A stretch of 55,287 nt of DNA, from NCBI GenBank assembly GCA_903921785.1, contig CAIXRH010000173.1, forward strand, positions 1 to 55,287. Reading direction: 5' to 3'. The notes beneath the pieces were generated by a model, which saw only the letters and a list, made by a program, of their open reading frames with translations, searched no databases and had not been told where the DNA came from. This document shows, one piece after another, positions 46,378 through 55,287 of the stretch (position 1 is the stretch's first letter; every line of letters starts with the position of its first letter). The stretch comes from an uncultured Pseudomonadota bacterium. GTDB lineage: Bacteria > Myxococcota_A > UBA796 > SXON01. A program made the position numbers and the translations under genes.

Positions 46378-48159
46378 TCAGGGCGCCGGCAGCCGAACGC
46401 CGGCGGGCGGCGCTGCGTGCCCTGACGGGGCGCTGTTGGGCAGGTCCCACAGCGCCCCGTCCGCGTTTTGGAAGCGGGGGGCACCGAGGGCGGCGGTGAG
46501 CGCGGTCAGGGCGCCCGGATCAGCCCGGTGGCGCCACTGTTGCCAGGCGCCGGCGTCGTAGAGCACCTGGGTGAAGCCGGCGGAGCGGAGGTCGTCCACG
46601 TCGCCCTGGCGGACGTCGAGCGCGGCGAGCTTGCCGTCGCCGAGGGCGAGGAGCTGGAGGAGGAGCGGGTTGCCCTCGAACCAGGTGCGGAAGGCGGGCG
46701 GCCACGCCCAGGGGAGACCCTCCGCCATGCCGCCGATCACCGGACGGCGGTGGATCGGCGTGAATCGGATCGTGTCCGGGGCGTGCATCACCGGCAGCAC
46801 GATCAGCGCGCCGGGGGTGGCCGCGGCGGCTTCGTACAGCGGGGCGGCGGGCGGCGAGTACGTGGGGAGCGGCGCGGTTCCTTGCAGGAACAACTGCGCG
46901 AAGAGCGCCGCCGGCACCAGCGGCGCCAACCACCGGCCGGACCGCGTCCAGGCGAGGCCCCCGAAGCTCCCGACCACCAGGAAGATCATCCCGAAGTCCG
47001 CCCAACGCGAGGGGTGCGTGAGCCGCCCCAGCGAGGGCACGAGCTTCCACACCGGCCAGTACGGGAGCAGCCACACCCGCCCGCCGAGGACCTGACCCGG
47101 CCCCAACGCGAAGAGCAAGGCCAAGGCGGCGAGGACGAACCAGCGGAGCGCCGGAACCGCGGCGCCCTGTGCCGGGCCGCCCCCCGCGGACCCCGCCGGA
47201 GCCCCCGCGCCACCCCGCCGCCGGAGCCCCCGGACCGCCAGCCCGAGGCCCAGGACGAGCCCCGGCGCCAGCGCCCACGGGAACCACCCCTGGAGCTGGG
47301 CCGGCTGCGCCCGCGCGAGCTGAAGTGCGTTGTCGAAAACCGGGGAGAGGCCGCCCGGCGGCGCGGGCACCTGCGGGCTCACCCCGAGGCTCACCGAGCT
47401 GTAGGCGATGCCGAGGAGCGCCGGCGACACCAGGACGGCGGCGCCCCCGCCGATCCACAGCAGCTCCCGGAGCGTCGCCCGGCCTCGCCCCGCCCACGCG
47501 CCCGCCACCAGGAAGACCGGCGCGAGGAGGCCAAGAAACACCGCGTAGAACCAGTACCCGAGCCCGACCAGCGCCACGCCCACGGCGCCGAGGACCCGCC
47601 CCCGCCGATCGAGGTCTGCTTCGGTGGCGGCGTGGAGCTGCGCGAGCGCGAGCGGGAGCCCGAGGAGCACCACCTGCGTGAGGCGCCCGGCGACGATCTC
47701 CCCGAGGAATACCGGGCTGAGCGCCCAGGTGAGCCCGGCGGCGACGCGCAGCGCCGCCGCGGCCACGTCGTCGCCCGGCCAGAGGCGGCGCCCCAGCGGG
47801 AGGAACGCCACCGCGAGCAGCGGCACCCACACGAGGTGGGCGAGGTTGAACCAGAGGGGCCACGGAGCGCCGAGGCGGAGGAGCCCGGACACCAACATCT
47901 CCAGCACGTTGTCGCCGTTCATCGCCGCGAGCGGCGCGCCGACCGGCCAGAGTTGCTCCGCGTCGATGAGCGGGAAGCGCCCGGCAGCGAGGGCCCGATG
48001 GAGCGCATCGTGGAGGTAGATGGCGCCGAACTTGTCGGCCTGGGCGGTGCCGAGGACGGGCGCGCCGGCCCCCGAGACGGCGCCTTGCCCGAGGAAGAAC
48101 GCCGCGACCGCCCCCGCGGCGGCGGCGATCGGCGCATCGAGGGCGGGCAGGCGACGCAT
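46378..48159 (-). CDS. polytopic membrane protein, GT-C/YfhO-like
   Basis: This 593-residue protein has about ten helices. It has the acidic first loop and later LSPVFLGEIVAGRLTQVVLLGLPLALAQLHA, HPSRWADFGMIF and a soluble C-terminal part with PALIVLP-like and GMAEGLPWAWPP segments. This resembles mannosyltransferase-type GT-C or YfhO proteins, which move sugars across or on membranes; the identity is not certain. The ATG at 48159 has TACCGT 7 nt upstream and no Shine-Dalgarno. A long open frame continues upstream antisense-like across ileS but is not coding. Confidence 0.68.
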   Translation of the reverse strand: MRRLPALDAPIAAAAGAVAAFFLGQGAVSGAGAPVLGTAQADKFGAIYLHDALHRALAAGRFPLIDAEQLWPVGAPLAAMNGDNVLEMLVSGLLRLGAPWPLWFNLAHLVWVPLLAVAFLPLGRRLWPGDDVAAAALRVAAGLTWALSPVFLGEIVAGRLTQVVLLGLPLALAQLHAATEADLDRRGRVLGAVGVALVGLGYWFYAVFLGLLAPVFLVAGAWAGRGRATLRELLWIGGGAAVLVSPALLGIAYSSVSLGVSPQVPAPPGGLSPVFDNALQLARAQPAQLQGWFPWALAPGLVLGLGLAVRGLRRRGGAGAPAGSAGGGPAQGAAVPALRWFVLAALALLFALGPGQVLGGRVWLLPYWPVWKLVPSLGRLTHPSRWADFGMIFLVVGSFGGLAWTRSGRWLAPLVPAALFAQLFLQGTAPLPTYSPPAAPLYEAAAATPGALIVLPVMHAPDTIRFTPIHRRPVIGGMAEGLPWAWPPAFRTWFEGNPLLLQLLALGDGKLAALDVRQGDVDDLRSAGFTQVLYDAGAWQQWRHRADPGALTALTAALGAPRFQNADGALWDLPNSAPSGHAAPPAGVRLPAP

Positions 48160-48166
48160 CGGCGGG

Positions 48167-48172
48167 ACGGTA
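48167..48172 (-). promoter_or_regulatory. candidate leaderless -10 box (TACCGT)
   Basis: It ends 7 nt before the ATG at 48159 on the minus strand and fits TANNNT; the ATG has no Shine-Dalgarno. Confidence 0.35.
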
Positions 48173-48200
48173 GCATGTCCGCGGGCGCGCGCCCGCCCCG

Positions 48201-48275
48201 CCATTCTCGCCGCCGGCGGCCGCTCGACCGCCGACGCTGGCCGGGGGGAAGGCCGGTCCTCGGCCTCCACCCCCT
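48201..48275 (+). repeat. REP-like intergenic element, copy D
   Basis: The core is at 48223-48235, in the sequence CCATTCTCGC to GGCCGGTCCTCGG, close to copy C. A 16-bp perfect palindrome (48181-48196) precedes it. It lies between ileS and the next gene. Confidence 0.65.
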
Positions 48276-48290
48276 TGCCGTGCTTTCTCC

Positions 48291-51200
48291 TTAGACCTTC
48301 GCCATCCGCACCTTGAGCGGGCGACCGGCGATGTCCAGCGGCTCCGCGGCGAGGCCGGGCTCGCGCTCGAAGCGGTCGGCCTGGAGCTCGGTCTGGAGGG
48401 TGGCGGACCAGGCGGCGAAGACGTCGACGAGGTCGGCGTGCTCGCTGTCCCAGGCGAGGGTGACCCGATCGGCAAGTTCGAGGCCCTGCTCCTTGCGGAG
48501 CGCCATGAGGCGGCGCTGCACGTCGCGCATGAGGCCCTCGACCTCCAGCTCGCGACTGATGGTGGTGGTCACGGCCGCCCACGCGCCCTTGTCCTCCGCC
48601 ACGGCGAGGCCAGCCGGCTGGAGGATCTGGAGCATGAAGTCGGCGCGGACGAGCTCGAACATCGCGCCGTCCACCATCAGCGTCACCGTCTCCGCGCCCT
48701 TGCGGAGCTCGGCGGCGATGCGGGGCGTCTCCGCCGCGATCGCCTTGGTGACGAGGCCCATCTTGTCGCCGACCTTGGGGCCGAGCGCCTTGAAGTCGGG
48801 CTTCACCACCAGGCCCACCGGGCTCGGCGTGCCCGGGGCGAGGAGCTCCAGCTCCTTCACGTTGAGCTCGTCGCGGAGCATCCCCTGGAACTGTTCGAGC
48901 GCCGCGCGATCCGCCTCGGTGGAGGCGGAGATCGTGAGCTTCTGGAGCGGCTGCCGGAGCTTGAGCTTCGCCACGTCGCGGGCGGCGGTGGAGAGCGTCG
49001 TGAACCGCACGAGCGTGCGCATCGCGGCGGTCAGCGGCACGTCGCGGTCGCCAGTGGGGTGCGGGAAGGCGCAGAGGTGCACGGACGGGGGCGAGTCCGC
49101 GCGGGCGGAGACCTCGAGATTCCGGTAGAGCTTCTCGGCCGTGAACGGGAGGAACGGCGCGAGCAGGCGCACCACGGTGCGCAGGCAGGTCTCGAGCGTC
49201 TGGAACGCGGAGAGGCCGTCGGCCGCCTCGGCGCGGAACCGCCGACGGTTGTTGCGGAGGTACCAGTTGGAGAGCTGCTCGACGAACGCCTCGATCTGAT
49301 GGGCCGCGTCGTCGTGGGCGTAGGTCTCGATGGACTCGCGGCAGGCCGCCACGACGTCCTGGAGCTCGGTGAGGATCCACCGGTCGAAGTCGGGGCGCTC
49401 GGCGAACGGCACCGCGGGCTTCGTGGGATCGTAGCCCTCCATCCGGGCGTAGTTCACGAAGTAGGCGTGGGTGTTCCAGAGCTGGTTGAGGAACCCGCCG
49501 CGGACCTCCCGGAGCACGTTCGGCCCGAAGTTGAGGTTCTGCACCGGGTCCTGCTTCGAGTACAACCACCGCATCGTGTCGGCGCCGAACTGCTCGGCCG
49601 CCTCGTCGAACCAGATGGCGTTGCCCTTGGACTTGTGCATCTCCTCGCCCTTCTCGTCGCGCACGAGGCCGTGGCCGAGGAGGGTCTTGAAGGGCGCGCG
49701 GTCCTCCATCATCGCGCTCATCGCGAGCAGCGCGTAGAACCAGTTGCGGAACTGTCCGGGGAAACACTCCAGCACCAGCTCGGCGGGGAACCACTTCTCC
49801 CAGTAGGCGGGGTCGCTGGTGTAGCGCACGGTGGAGTAGGGGACGATACCGGCGTCCAACCAGGGGTTGCCGACGTCGGGCACCCGGTCCATCGTGCCGC
49901 CGCAGGTGCAGCGGAGCTGGATCGCGTCCACCCAGGGGCGGTGGGGGGCGTGGCCGGCGAAGGTCTCCCAGCCGGCGACGGCGCGGGTCTGGAGCTCGGC
50001 TTCGTTGCCCACCACGTCGAAGGCCTTGCAGTCGCGGCAGACCCAGATGGGCAGGGCGAGGCCCCAGAAGCGCTTCTTGGAGATCATCCAGTCGCCCATG
50101 TTGCGCAACCAGTCCATCTCGCGCGCTTCGCCGTCTCCCGGGATCCAGCGGATCTTCGGCACGTTGGCCTGGATGCGGCCGCGCCAGCCCATGTCGATGA
50201 ACCACTCGTCGACCAGGCGGAAGACCAGCTCCTCCTTGCACCGCCAGCAGTGCGGGTACACGTGCGGGTAGCGCTCCTTGGTGACGAGGATGCCGCGCGC
50301 CTTGAGGTCCGCGCACACGTCGTCCGTGACGGTGAGCACGTGGCGGCCCGAGAGCTCGCCGAAGCCGTCGAGGTACTCGCCGGTCTCGGCGAGCGGGGCG
50401 ATGGCGACGAGGCCCTCGTGACGGCCGAGCTCGGCGTCCTCCGCGCCACATCCGGGGGCGATGTGCACGATGCCGGTGCCCTCGGTCTCGCTGACCATGT
50501 CCCAGGCGAGGACGCGGTGGCCCTCGGCGGAGCTCACGGCGCTGCCGTTGCCGCCCGCGGGGGTGAGCCCGCCCGGGCGCTGCTGGGCCGGGAGGTGGTC
50601 GTACGGCCCGTCGTACGCGAGGCCCACGAGCTCGGCGCCCTTGAGCGTGCCGAGGACCTCGACTTCGCCGATGCCCTTGAGGAGCTGGCTCAGCTTGGGG
50701 AGCTTGAAGGTCTTCTTCTGGCCGGCGGCCTCCAGGCTCTTGTCGCGGGCGTTCTCGAACGCGCCCTTGCCGACGTACAGCACCCAGTCCAGGTGCTTGA
50801 TCTTGAGGTAGTCGAGCTCGGGGTTCACCGCCGCCGCGACGTTGCTGGAGAGCGTCCATGGCGTGGTCGTCCACACCAGGAGCGCCTCCTTCTCGCGCCC
50901 GCGCAGCGGGAAGCGCACGTAGGTGCTGGTGTGCTCGACGATCTTGCGGCCCTCGGCCACCTCCATCTGGGAGAGGCCGGTGCCGCAGCGGCAACACCAG
51001 GGCATCACGTCGGTGCCGCGCTGGAGGTGCCCCTGGGTGTGGCACTTCTTCAGGAACGTCCAGATCGTGTAGTTGTTCTCGGTGGAGAACGTGAAGTAGC
51101 TCCCGCCCATCTCGGGGGTGCCGAGCTTCCCGACGATCGCCTCGGGCGTGCCGGTGAGGGTGCGGCCGTTGGTGGCGGTGACGGTGACCTCGGGGGCCTC

Positions 51201-51686
51201 GGCCTTCATCGCGTCGCGAAGCTGCAGGAGCATCGCCGGATCGTCCCAGTCCATCCAATAGCCGAGGCGCACGCTCTGGGCGGTCTGCCGGGCGGCGTAG
51301 GTGAGCACCCGCTCCTTGCAGGCGCGCACGAACTTGTCGAGGCCGAACGCGGCGATGTCGCGCTTGGTCTTGAACCCGAGCTCTTTTTCGACCTCCACCT
51401 CCACCCACAGCCCCTGGCAGTCGAACCCGTTCTGGTAGCGGAGCTGCCGTCCGTTCATCGCCCAGTACCGGCAGTACATGTCCTTGAGCGTGCGGCCCCA
51501 GGCGTGATGCACGCCCATGGGGTTGTTGGCGGTGATCGGGCCGTCGAGGAACGACCACGGCTCGCCGTCGGCGTTCTGGGCGATCAGGCGCTTGAAGATG
51601 CCCTCCCGGGACCAGAAGTCGAGCATCTCGTGCTCGAGCGTGACCTGGTCGACCCAGGACTCGATTCGGGGGTAGCCGGAGGGCAT
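48291..51686 (-). CDS. ileS: isoleucyl-tRNA synthetase with swapped HIGH motif (GVHH)
   Basis: This 1131-residue class I synthetase attaches isoleucine to tRNA-Ile. FLDGPITANNPMGVHHAWGRTLKD aligns with the usual GPPTANG-(H/L)PHxGH region, but HxGH is replaced by GVHH (residues 58-61, coded at 51504-51515). The second motif is EEMHKSKGN, a KMSKS variant. The editing domain and anticodon-binding region are present, and paired cysteines (CWRCKEEL, CRDCKAF, CTCGGTMD) are visible. A GxHH version of HIGH is known in some IleRS2 enzymes and gives very high mupirocin resistance; the rest of the sequence fits the IleRS2 type. It is the only ileS in the window. Confidence 0.95.
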   Translation of the reverse strand: MPSGYPRIESWVDQVTLEHEMLDFWSREGIFKRLIAQNADGEPWSFLDGPITANNPMGVHHAWGRTLKDMYCRYWAMNGRQLRYQNGFDCQGLWVEVEVEKELGFKTKRDIAAFGLDKFVRACKERVLTYAARQTAQSVRLGYWMDWDDPAMLLQLRDAMKAEAPEVTVTATNGRTLTGTPEAIVGKLGTPEMGGSYFTFSTENNYTIWTFLKKCHTQGHLQRGTDVMPWCCRCGTGLSQMEVAEGRKIVEHTSTYVRFPLRGREKEALLVWTTTPWTLSSNVAAAVNPELDYLKIKHLDWVLYVGKGAFENARDKSLEAAGQKKTFKLPKLSQLLKGIGEVEVLGTLKGAELVGLAYDGPYDHLPAQQRPGGLTPAGGNGSAVSSAEGHRVLAWDMVSETEGTGIVHIAPGCGAEDAELGRHEGLVAIAPLAETGEYLDGFGELSGRHVLTVTDDVCADLKARGILVTKERYPHVYPHCWRCKEELVFRLVDEWFIDMGWRGRIQANVPKIRWIPGDGEAREMDWLRNMGDWMISKKRFWGLALPIWVCRDCKAFDVVGNEAELQTRAVAGWETFAGHAPHRPWVDAIQLRCTCGGTMDRVPDVGNPWLDAGIVPYSTVRYTSDPAYWEKWFPAELVLECFPGQFRNWFYALLAMSAMMEDRAPFKTLLGHGLVRDEKGEEMHKSKGNAIWFDEAAEQFGADTMRWLYSKQDPVQNLNFGPNVLREVRGGFLNQLWNTHAYFVNYARMEGYDPTKPAVPFAERPDFDRWILTELQDVVAACRESIETYAHDDAAHQIEAFVEQLSNWYLRNNRRRFRAEAADGLSAFQTLETCLRTVVRLLAPFLPFTAEKLYRNLEVSARADSPPSVHLCAFPHPTGDRDVPLTAAMRTLVRFTTLSTAARDVAKLKLRQPLQKLTISASTEADRAALEQFQGMLRDELNVKELELLAPGTPSPVGLVVKPDFKALGPKVGDKMGLVTKAIAAETPRIAAELRKGAETVTLMVDGAMFELVRADFMLQILQPAGLAVAEDKGAWAAVTTTISRELEVEGLMRDVQRRLMALRKEQGLELADRVTLAWDSEHADLVDVFAAWSATLQTELQADRFEREPGLAAEPLDIAGRPLKVRMAKV

Positions 51687-51820
51687 GCGTCAGCTCGGGT
51701 GCGCGCGGGAGCTAACCCGCCGCCGCCGCGGTCGACCGCCGAGCCGGCGCCGGCTGGCGATGGCCAAGGGGTTGACCTCCCGACGCGGTTGCGGTACCCC
51801 CGAGGGAATCTGGGGACCCG

Positions 51821-52429
51821 ATGCTCCTTGCCCTCCTCCTCGCGTGCGGCACCTCCGCCGACGCCCCCGCCGACGACACCGGCGTCAGCGGGGCCGACAC
51901 CGCGGACACGGCGGGCAGCGGCGCGGACACCGCCGATTCGATGGACAGCGGCGGAGACAGCGGCGACTCCGAAGACAGCGCGTCTGACACCGGCACCCTG
52001 GTGACCCCTGCCTTCGCCGCCGCGGGCACCTTCCGGGGTGCGGCCTTCGCGCTGACCTGCGCCGAGACGACCGAAGGCGAATACTCCCGCTCCGACGGGG
52101 TGACCGTGCTCAGCGCCCGCTGCATGGACGCCGCCCAGCCCGGGTCTCCGTTCGTACAGGTGACGATCAGCAACGATCGCGCCGGGGTCTACGTGACCTG
52201 CGCCTACACGGCCGGGGGCGGCAACGTGCAGGTGGGGACCGCCGATCCGATGGACGCCGACCTCTGCACCACCACCGGCAGCTCCGCCTTCCGTGTGCAG
52301 GCCGCCACCGTGGACAAGGTCGGGGACCAGCTCGTCTTCGTGGGCGACTTCCACTACGCCGATCCCACCGGGGCGACCGACGTGACCGGCAGCTTCGCGA
52401 CGAACGCGACCTGCATGAACGGTTGCTGA
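51821..52429 (+). CDS. lipoprotein with Asp/Ser/Thr linker
   Basis: This 202-residue protein has a lipoprotein signal (MLLALLLAC). Residues 15-60 are Asp/Ser/Gly/Thr-rich (DTADTAGSGADTADSMDSGG). The mature domain of about 140 residues is beta-rich with six cysteines, ending NATCMNGC. No family is recognised; it resembles the other short lipoproteins in this window in plan, not in domain sequence. rarD starts 1 bp after its stop, so the two may be cotranscribed. Confidence 0.72.
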   Translation: MLLALLLACGTSADAPADDTGVSGADTADTAGSGADTADSMDSGGDSGDSEDSASDTGTLVTPAFAAAGTFRGAAFALTCAETTEGEYSRSDGVTVLSARCMDAAQPGSPFVQVTISNDRAGVYVTCAYTAGGGNVQVGTADPMDADLCTTTGSSAFRVQAATVDKVGDQLVFVGDFHYADPTGATDVTGSFATNATCMNGC

Positions 52430-52430
52430 G

Positions 52431-53348
52431 GTGACCGCGCCGGGGCCTGCTCCGGTGCCCCCGGACGCCGATGTCGCGACACGTCGCGACGGCCTCCTGT
52501 GGGGCCTCGCGGCGTACGGTGCCTGGGGCCTGTTTCCCTTCTACTTCCGGCCACTCCGCGGGGTGGACCCGCTGGAGGTCCTCGCGCACCGGATCCTCTG
52601 GTCGTTCGTGCTGCTCGCCGCGGTCGTGCTTTTCTCGGCGCCGCGCCGCGCGGCCCTCGTCGCGACGCTCGCGCAGCCGAGGATGCGCCTCGGCCTGCTC
52701 GCCTCCGCGGTGTTCATCGCCACCAACTGGTTCACGTACACCGTGGCCGTCACCACCGGGCGCGTGCTCGAAGCGAGCTTCGGGTACTTCCTCAACCCGC
52801 TGTTCAGCGTGGCGCTGGGGGTGATGGTGCTCGGGGAGCGGCTCTCCGTCGGGCTCCGCGTGGGCGTCGGGCTGGCGCTGGTGGGCTGCCTGGTCGCGGG
52901 AACCGGCCAGCAGCTCTCGATGGCCATCCCGCTCACCCTCGCGTTCTCGTTCGGGCTCTACGGGCTCCTCCGGAATCGGCTCGCCGTCGATCCGCTCACC
53001 GGCCTCTTCGTCGAGACCGGCGTGACGGTGCTCCCGGCGGTCGGGGTGATCGCGTGGCACGCGCACCTCGGCCAGGGGGCGCTCACCGTCGCCACGCCAG
53101 GGCGGGACCTGCTCCTGGTGCTCGCCGGCCCAGTGACCACCGCCCCGTTGTTGGCCTTCGCCGCGGCCGCGCGCCGCCTCCCGCTCTCCACGATCGGCCT
53201 GCTCCAGTACCTCACCCCGTCGATGTTGTTCGTGCTCGCCACGGTCGCCTTCGGGGAGCCGCTGGACCTGCGCCGGCTGGCGTCGTTCGCGTGCATCTGG
53301 GCGGGGCTCGCGGTGGCGCTATTGCTGCGGCGCCGCGCGGCGGTATGA
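52431..53348 (+). CDS. rarD: EamA-family transporter RarD
   Basis: This 305-residue protein has ten helices in the two-repeat EamA/DMT plan. The RarD features are GLLWGLAAYGAWGLFPFYFRPL, VLAHRILWSFVLL, ATNWFTYTVAV, ASFGYFLNPLFSVALGVMVLGERL, LAFSFGLYGLLRN and GLLQYLTPSMLFVLATVAFGE. RarD proteins are inner-membrane exporters of unproven substrate. A GTG start is used. The beta-helix lipoprotein gene follows, overlapping at ATGA if its start is at 53345. Confidence 0.9.
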   Translation: MTAPGPAPVPPDADVATRRDGLLWGLAAYGAWGLFPFYFRPLRGVDPLEVLAHRILWSFVLLAAVVLFSAPRRAALVATLAQPRMRLGLLASAVFIATNWFTYTVAVTTGRVLEASFGYFLNPLFSVALGVMVLGERLSVGLRVGVGLALVGCLVAGTGQQLSMAIPLTLAFSFGLYGLLRNRLAVDPLTGLFVETGVTVLPAVGVIAWHAHLGQGALTVATPGRDLLLVLAGPVTTAPLLAFAAAARRLPLSTIGLLQYLTPSMLFVLATVAFGEPLDLRRLASFACIWAGLAVALLLRRRAAV

Positions 53349-53365
53349 TCGCGGCGGAGCCCCAA

Positions 53366-55189
53366 ATGCCCTTGCGCCACCCGTCGGCCGGTCTGGTCGA
53401 TCCTCCGGCCCGACACCTGCTCGTGCTGCTGGTGTCGGTCGGATGCGCCACCGCGCACGAGCCCGCGGAGGGTCGTGAGCCCGGCGACTGCACCAACCGG
53501 GCGGACGACGACGGCGACGGCGCCTTCGACTGCGCGGACGACGGGTGCGCAGGCTCTCCGGACTGCGTCGGCGGCGACACGGGGGCCGACACGGGGGCCG
53601 ACACGGGGGCCGACACGAGCTTTGGCCCCTACCGGTGCGAGGCCACAGAGACCGCGCCCGTGTCCGGCGGACGGACACTCTTCGTGAGCCCGGGCGGCGA
53701 TGACGGAAACGATGGGCTCACCGCCGCGAAGGCGGTTCGGACCATCGCCGCGGCGCAGGCTCGGGCGGGGGCGGGGGACGTCATCTGGCTCGAGCCCGGC
53801 GCGACGTTCTCGGAGTCCGTCTACGTCGGGCCGGGGTGGGGGGACGTCGGCCGCAAGGGGGCGCCCATCGTGTTCAGCTCCTCTGCGGCGGATCCTGCCA
53901 CCCTTCAGGTAGCTCCTGGGGAATATGGATTCTATATCTACAACGTGGGCTACGTGACCGTCGAGAACCTCGTGGTGGAGGGTCCCGGCATGTCGCGGAC
54001 CCACGTGCAAGGCGTGGCCGCGATGACGGACGACGGCCGCCACGCCGGGCTCACCTTCCGAAACCTCGAGGTGTCGGGCTTCTCGGAGGGCCTCGTCGTG
54101 TGGAGCTGGGAGGAGGACGGGGACGGGTTCGACGACGTGCTCCTCGAGCAGCTCTTCCTCCACCACAACCTCCAAGGCGGGGGCAGCTTCTTCGGCGCGG
54201 GGACGACCTCCCACCGCAACGTGGTGGTCCGCTGCAGCGAGTTCGCCAGCAACCCGGGGGACCCCTCGGTGAAGCGACCCTCGGGCGACGGCTTCGTGCT
54301 CGGCTCCGTCACCCACGGCCTCATCGACGGCTGCATCGCCCACGACAACGGCGGGGACGGGACCAACGACGCCGGACCCGTCGGGTTGTGGGCCTACAAC
54401 GCCTCGGACGTGACCATCCAGTTCTCCGAGTCCTACGGCAACCTCGCGCAGAATCAGGATGGCGACGGGTTCGACCTCGATGTGGGGACCACCGACTCCG
54501 TCATCCAGTACTGCTACTCGCACGACAATTACGGGGCGGGCTACCTGCTCTCGCAGCAGGGCACCGAGCCCTGGAGTCACAACACGGTCCGGTACAACAT
54601 CAGCGAGAACGACGGGTGGGGGGGCAAGCTCGGGGCCATCACCTACTACTCCGAGGCGTCGCAGCTCGGGCTCCGGGACTCCTGGGTGTACGGCAACACC
54701 GTCTACTCCTCGGTCGGGCCCGTGGTGAACCTCACCAGCGCGGCGAACGCATCGAACAACCTCCTGTTCAACAACCTGTTGATCTCCGACGCCGGGCAGC
54801 CGTTGGTGTGGGACTGGTCGGACGGGCCTTCGCCCGAGGCCGTCCGGGCGCAGGGGAACCTCTACTGGTCCAGCGGCCACGCCCCGGACTTCCAGGGGTA
54901 CGCCTCGCTGGAGCAGTGGCGGGACCAGACCGGGCAGGAGACCCGGGCCGGCTCCGCGGTCGGCTGGTTCGCCGATCCGCTCCTCGCCGCCGCTGGCGCG
55001 GGCGGCACGCTGGGAGACGTCGGCCTCCTCTCCACGCTCACGGCGTACCAGTTTCCGGAGGGCTCGCCGGCGATCGACGCGGGCGTCGACCCGGTGGAGT
55101 TGGGGGCGGCCGCCCCGGAGGTCGACTTCTACGGCACGCCCCTCCCGCAACGGGCAGGGTACGACCTCGGCGCGTTCGAGCGGCCCTGA
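53366..55189 (+). CDS. secreted parallel beta-helix protein with Ca-binding motif
   Basis: This 607-residue protein has an N-terminal lipoprotein-like signal (HLLVLLVSVGC). Next is a MopE-type metal-binding stretch (CTNRADDDGDGAFDCADDGC) and a DTGA linker of 12-bp tandem repeats. The body starts LFVSPGGDDGNDGLTAAKAVRTI, a DUF1565-like start, and is a right-handed beta-helix like pectate lyases or surface proteins (VENLVVEGPG, FRNLEVSGFSEGL, NTVYSSVGPVVN, NLLFNNLLI). It ends AIDAG...YDLGAFERP. No catalytic motif is evident. The ATG at 53366 follows GGAG (53355-53358); an ATG at 53345 is possible. Confidence 0.8.
   Translation: MPLRHPSAGLVDPPARHLLVLLVSVGCATAHEPAEGREPGDCTNRADDDGDGAFDCADDGCAGSPDCVGGDTGADTGADTGADTSFGPYRCEATETAPVSGGRTLFVSPGGDDGNDGLTAAKAVRTIAAAQARAGAGDVIWLEPGATFSESVYVGPGWGDVGRKGAPIVFSSSAADPATLQVAPGEYGFYIYNVGYVTVENLVVEGPGMSRTHVQGVAAMTDDGRHAGLTFRNLEVSGFSEGLVVWSWEEDGDGFDDVLLEQLFLHHNLQGGGSFFGAGTTSHRNVVVRCSEFASNPGDPSVKRPSGDGFVLGSVTHGLIDGCIAHDNGGDGTNDAGPVGLWAYNASDVTIQFSESYGNLAQNQDGDGFDLDVGTTDSVIQYCYSHDNYGAGYLLSQQGTEPWSHNTVRYNISENDGWGGKLGAITYYSEASQLGLRDSWVYGNTVYSSVGPVVNLTSAANASNNLLFNNLLISDAGQPLVWDWSDGPSPEAVRAQGNLYWSSGHAPDFQGYASLEQWRDQTGQETRAGSAVGWFADPLLAAAGAGGTLGDVGLLSTLTAYQFPEGSPAIDAGVDPVELGAAAPEVDFYGTPLPQRAGYDLGAFERP
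53576..53611. repeat. 12-bp tandem repeat, three exact copies
   Basis: The unit GACACGGGGGCC encodes the DTGA linker of the beta-helix lipoprotein; a partial unit follows. Confidence 0.9.
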
Positions 55190-55287
55190 GCGCGCCCGGC
55201 CCCCGCGCGGGCACCGCCGAGGCCGCCCTGGCCGCCTGCCCTCGGCGTCACCGCACCCGCGGCGTGACCAGCGCCGCCGCCGCCGCC
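55190..55287. other. window end, no feature recognised
   Basis: The last 98 bp after the beta-helix gene are GC-rich and hold no gene or signal that I can support. A gene entering from the right edge on the minus strand is possible. Confidence 0.3.

Noticed and set aside
46378-51558. A single open frame of 1726 codons on the minus strand
   Set aside because: Its first 1133 codons run through ileS in another frame, are Arg/Pro/Gly/His-rich and match no family. Only the part from 48159 looks like a protein. Long shadow frames are expected at this GC content.
51716-51775. A seventh REP-like copy (GTCGACCGCCGAG)
   Set aside because: It matches the 13-mer at only 11 positions and the flanks do not align, so I left it out.
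48438-52004. Open frame of about 1188 codons on the plus strand opposite ileS
   Set aside because: It is antisense to a certain gene, low in complexity and has no domain; it arises from GC bias in codon position three.

Overview
The window is about 70% G+C, almost fully coding and tightly packed. Several signs point to a Gram-negative member of the Myxococcota, probably an uncultured lineage: a Kdo/lipid A gene set (kdsD, kdsA, an LpxL-like acyltransferase), at least seven predicted lipoproteins, some with Asp/Thr/Ser-rich linkers, one protein with a MYXO-CTERM-like tail, and two zinc-ribbon/GYF-like/TM proteins resembling the N-terminus of myxobacterial GltJ. I see no rRNA, tRNA, CRISPR array, prophage or transposase gene.

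Layout. 1-5.6 kb: a PPOX-type flavoprotein, an EXPERA membrane protein, a frameshifted FAD lipoprotein, and a minus-strand Tol/Exb-like motor operon (ExbB, two ExbD) behind a protein made of eight paired-cysteine repeats. 5.7-10.5 kb: a large M16 peptidase, a Cdd1-like HhH protein, an unusual repeat element and an LpxL-like acyltransferase. 10.8-17.7 kb: two lipoproteins (one metzincin-like), a GT-C/TPR fusion, kdsD-kdsA and a SUKH-type protein. 17.7-27.3 kb (minus): a zinc-ribbon protein, the ZnR-GYF-TPR pair, pcrA, glmU and a polytopic membrane protein. 27.3-32.2 kb: a response regulator, a PAS histidine kinase and an aldo/keto reductase with 4-bp overlaps, diverging from a spore-photoproduct-lyase-like radical SAM gene under a perfect SOS-type palindrome. 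32.3-37.4 kb: coiled-coil and TPR pair, MYXO-CTERM protein, second copy of the repeat element, esterase and LURP-one-like protein. 37.4-46.4 kb: purA, membrane proteins, an ICMT-like methyltransferase, a B12-type radical SAM enzyme, queE, lipoproteins and a dual CDGSH protein. 46.4-55.2 kb: a GT-C-like membrane protein, ileS with a swapped HIGH motif, a lipoprotein, rarD and a beta-helix lipoprotein.

Three patterns cut across the genes. (1) Seven genes have a TANNNT box 6-8 nt before the start codon and no Shine-Dalgarno sequence, which suggests leaderless transcription. (2) Six intergenic REP-like sequences share an invariant 13-mer. (3) A roughly 250-bp element occurs twice in opposite orientation, and each copy is bracketed by its own 27-33 bp direct repeat, as expected of an inserted or duplicated unit. 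The most system-like novelty is the motor operon with the cysteine-pair repeat protein and one ExbD subunit that lacks the proton-carrying aspartate.
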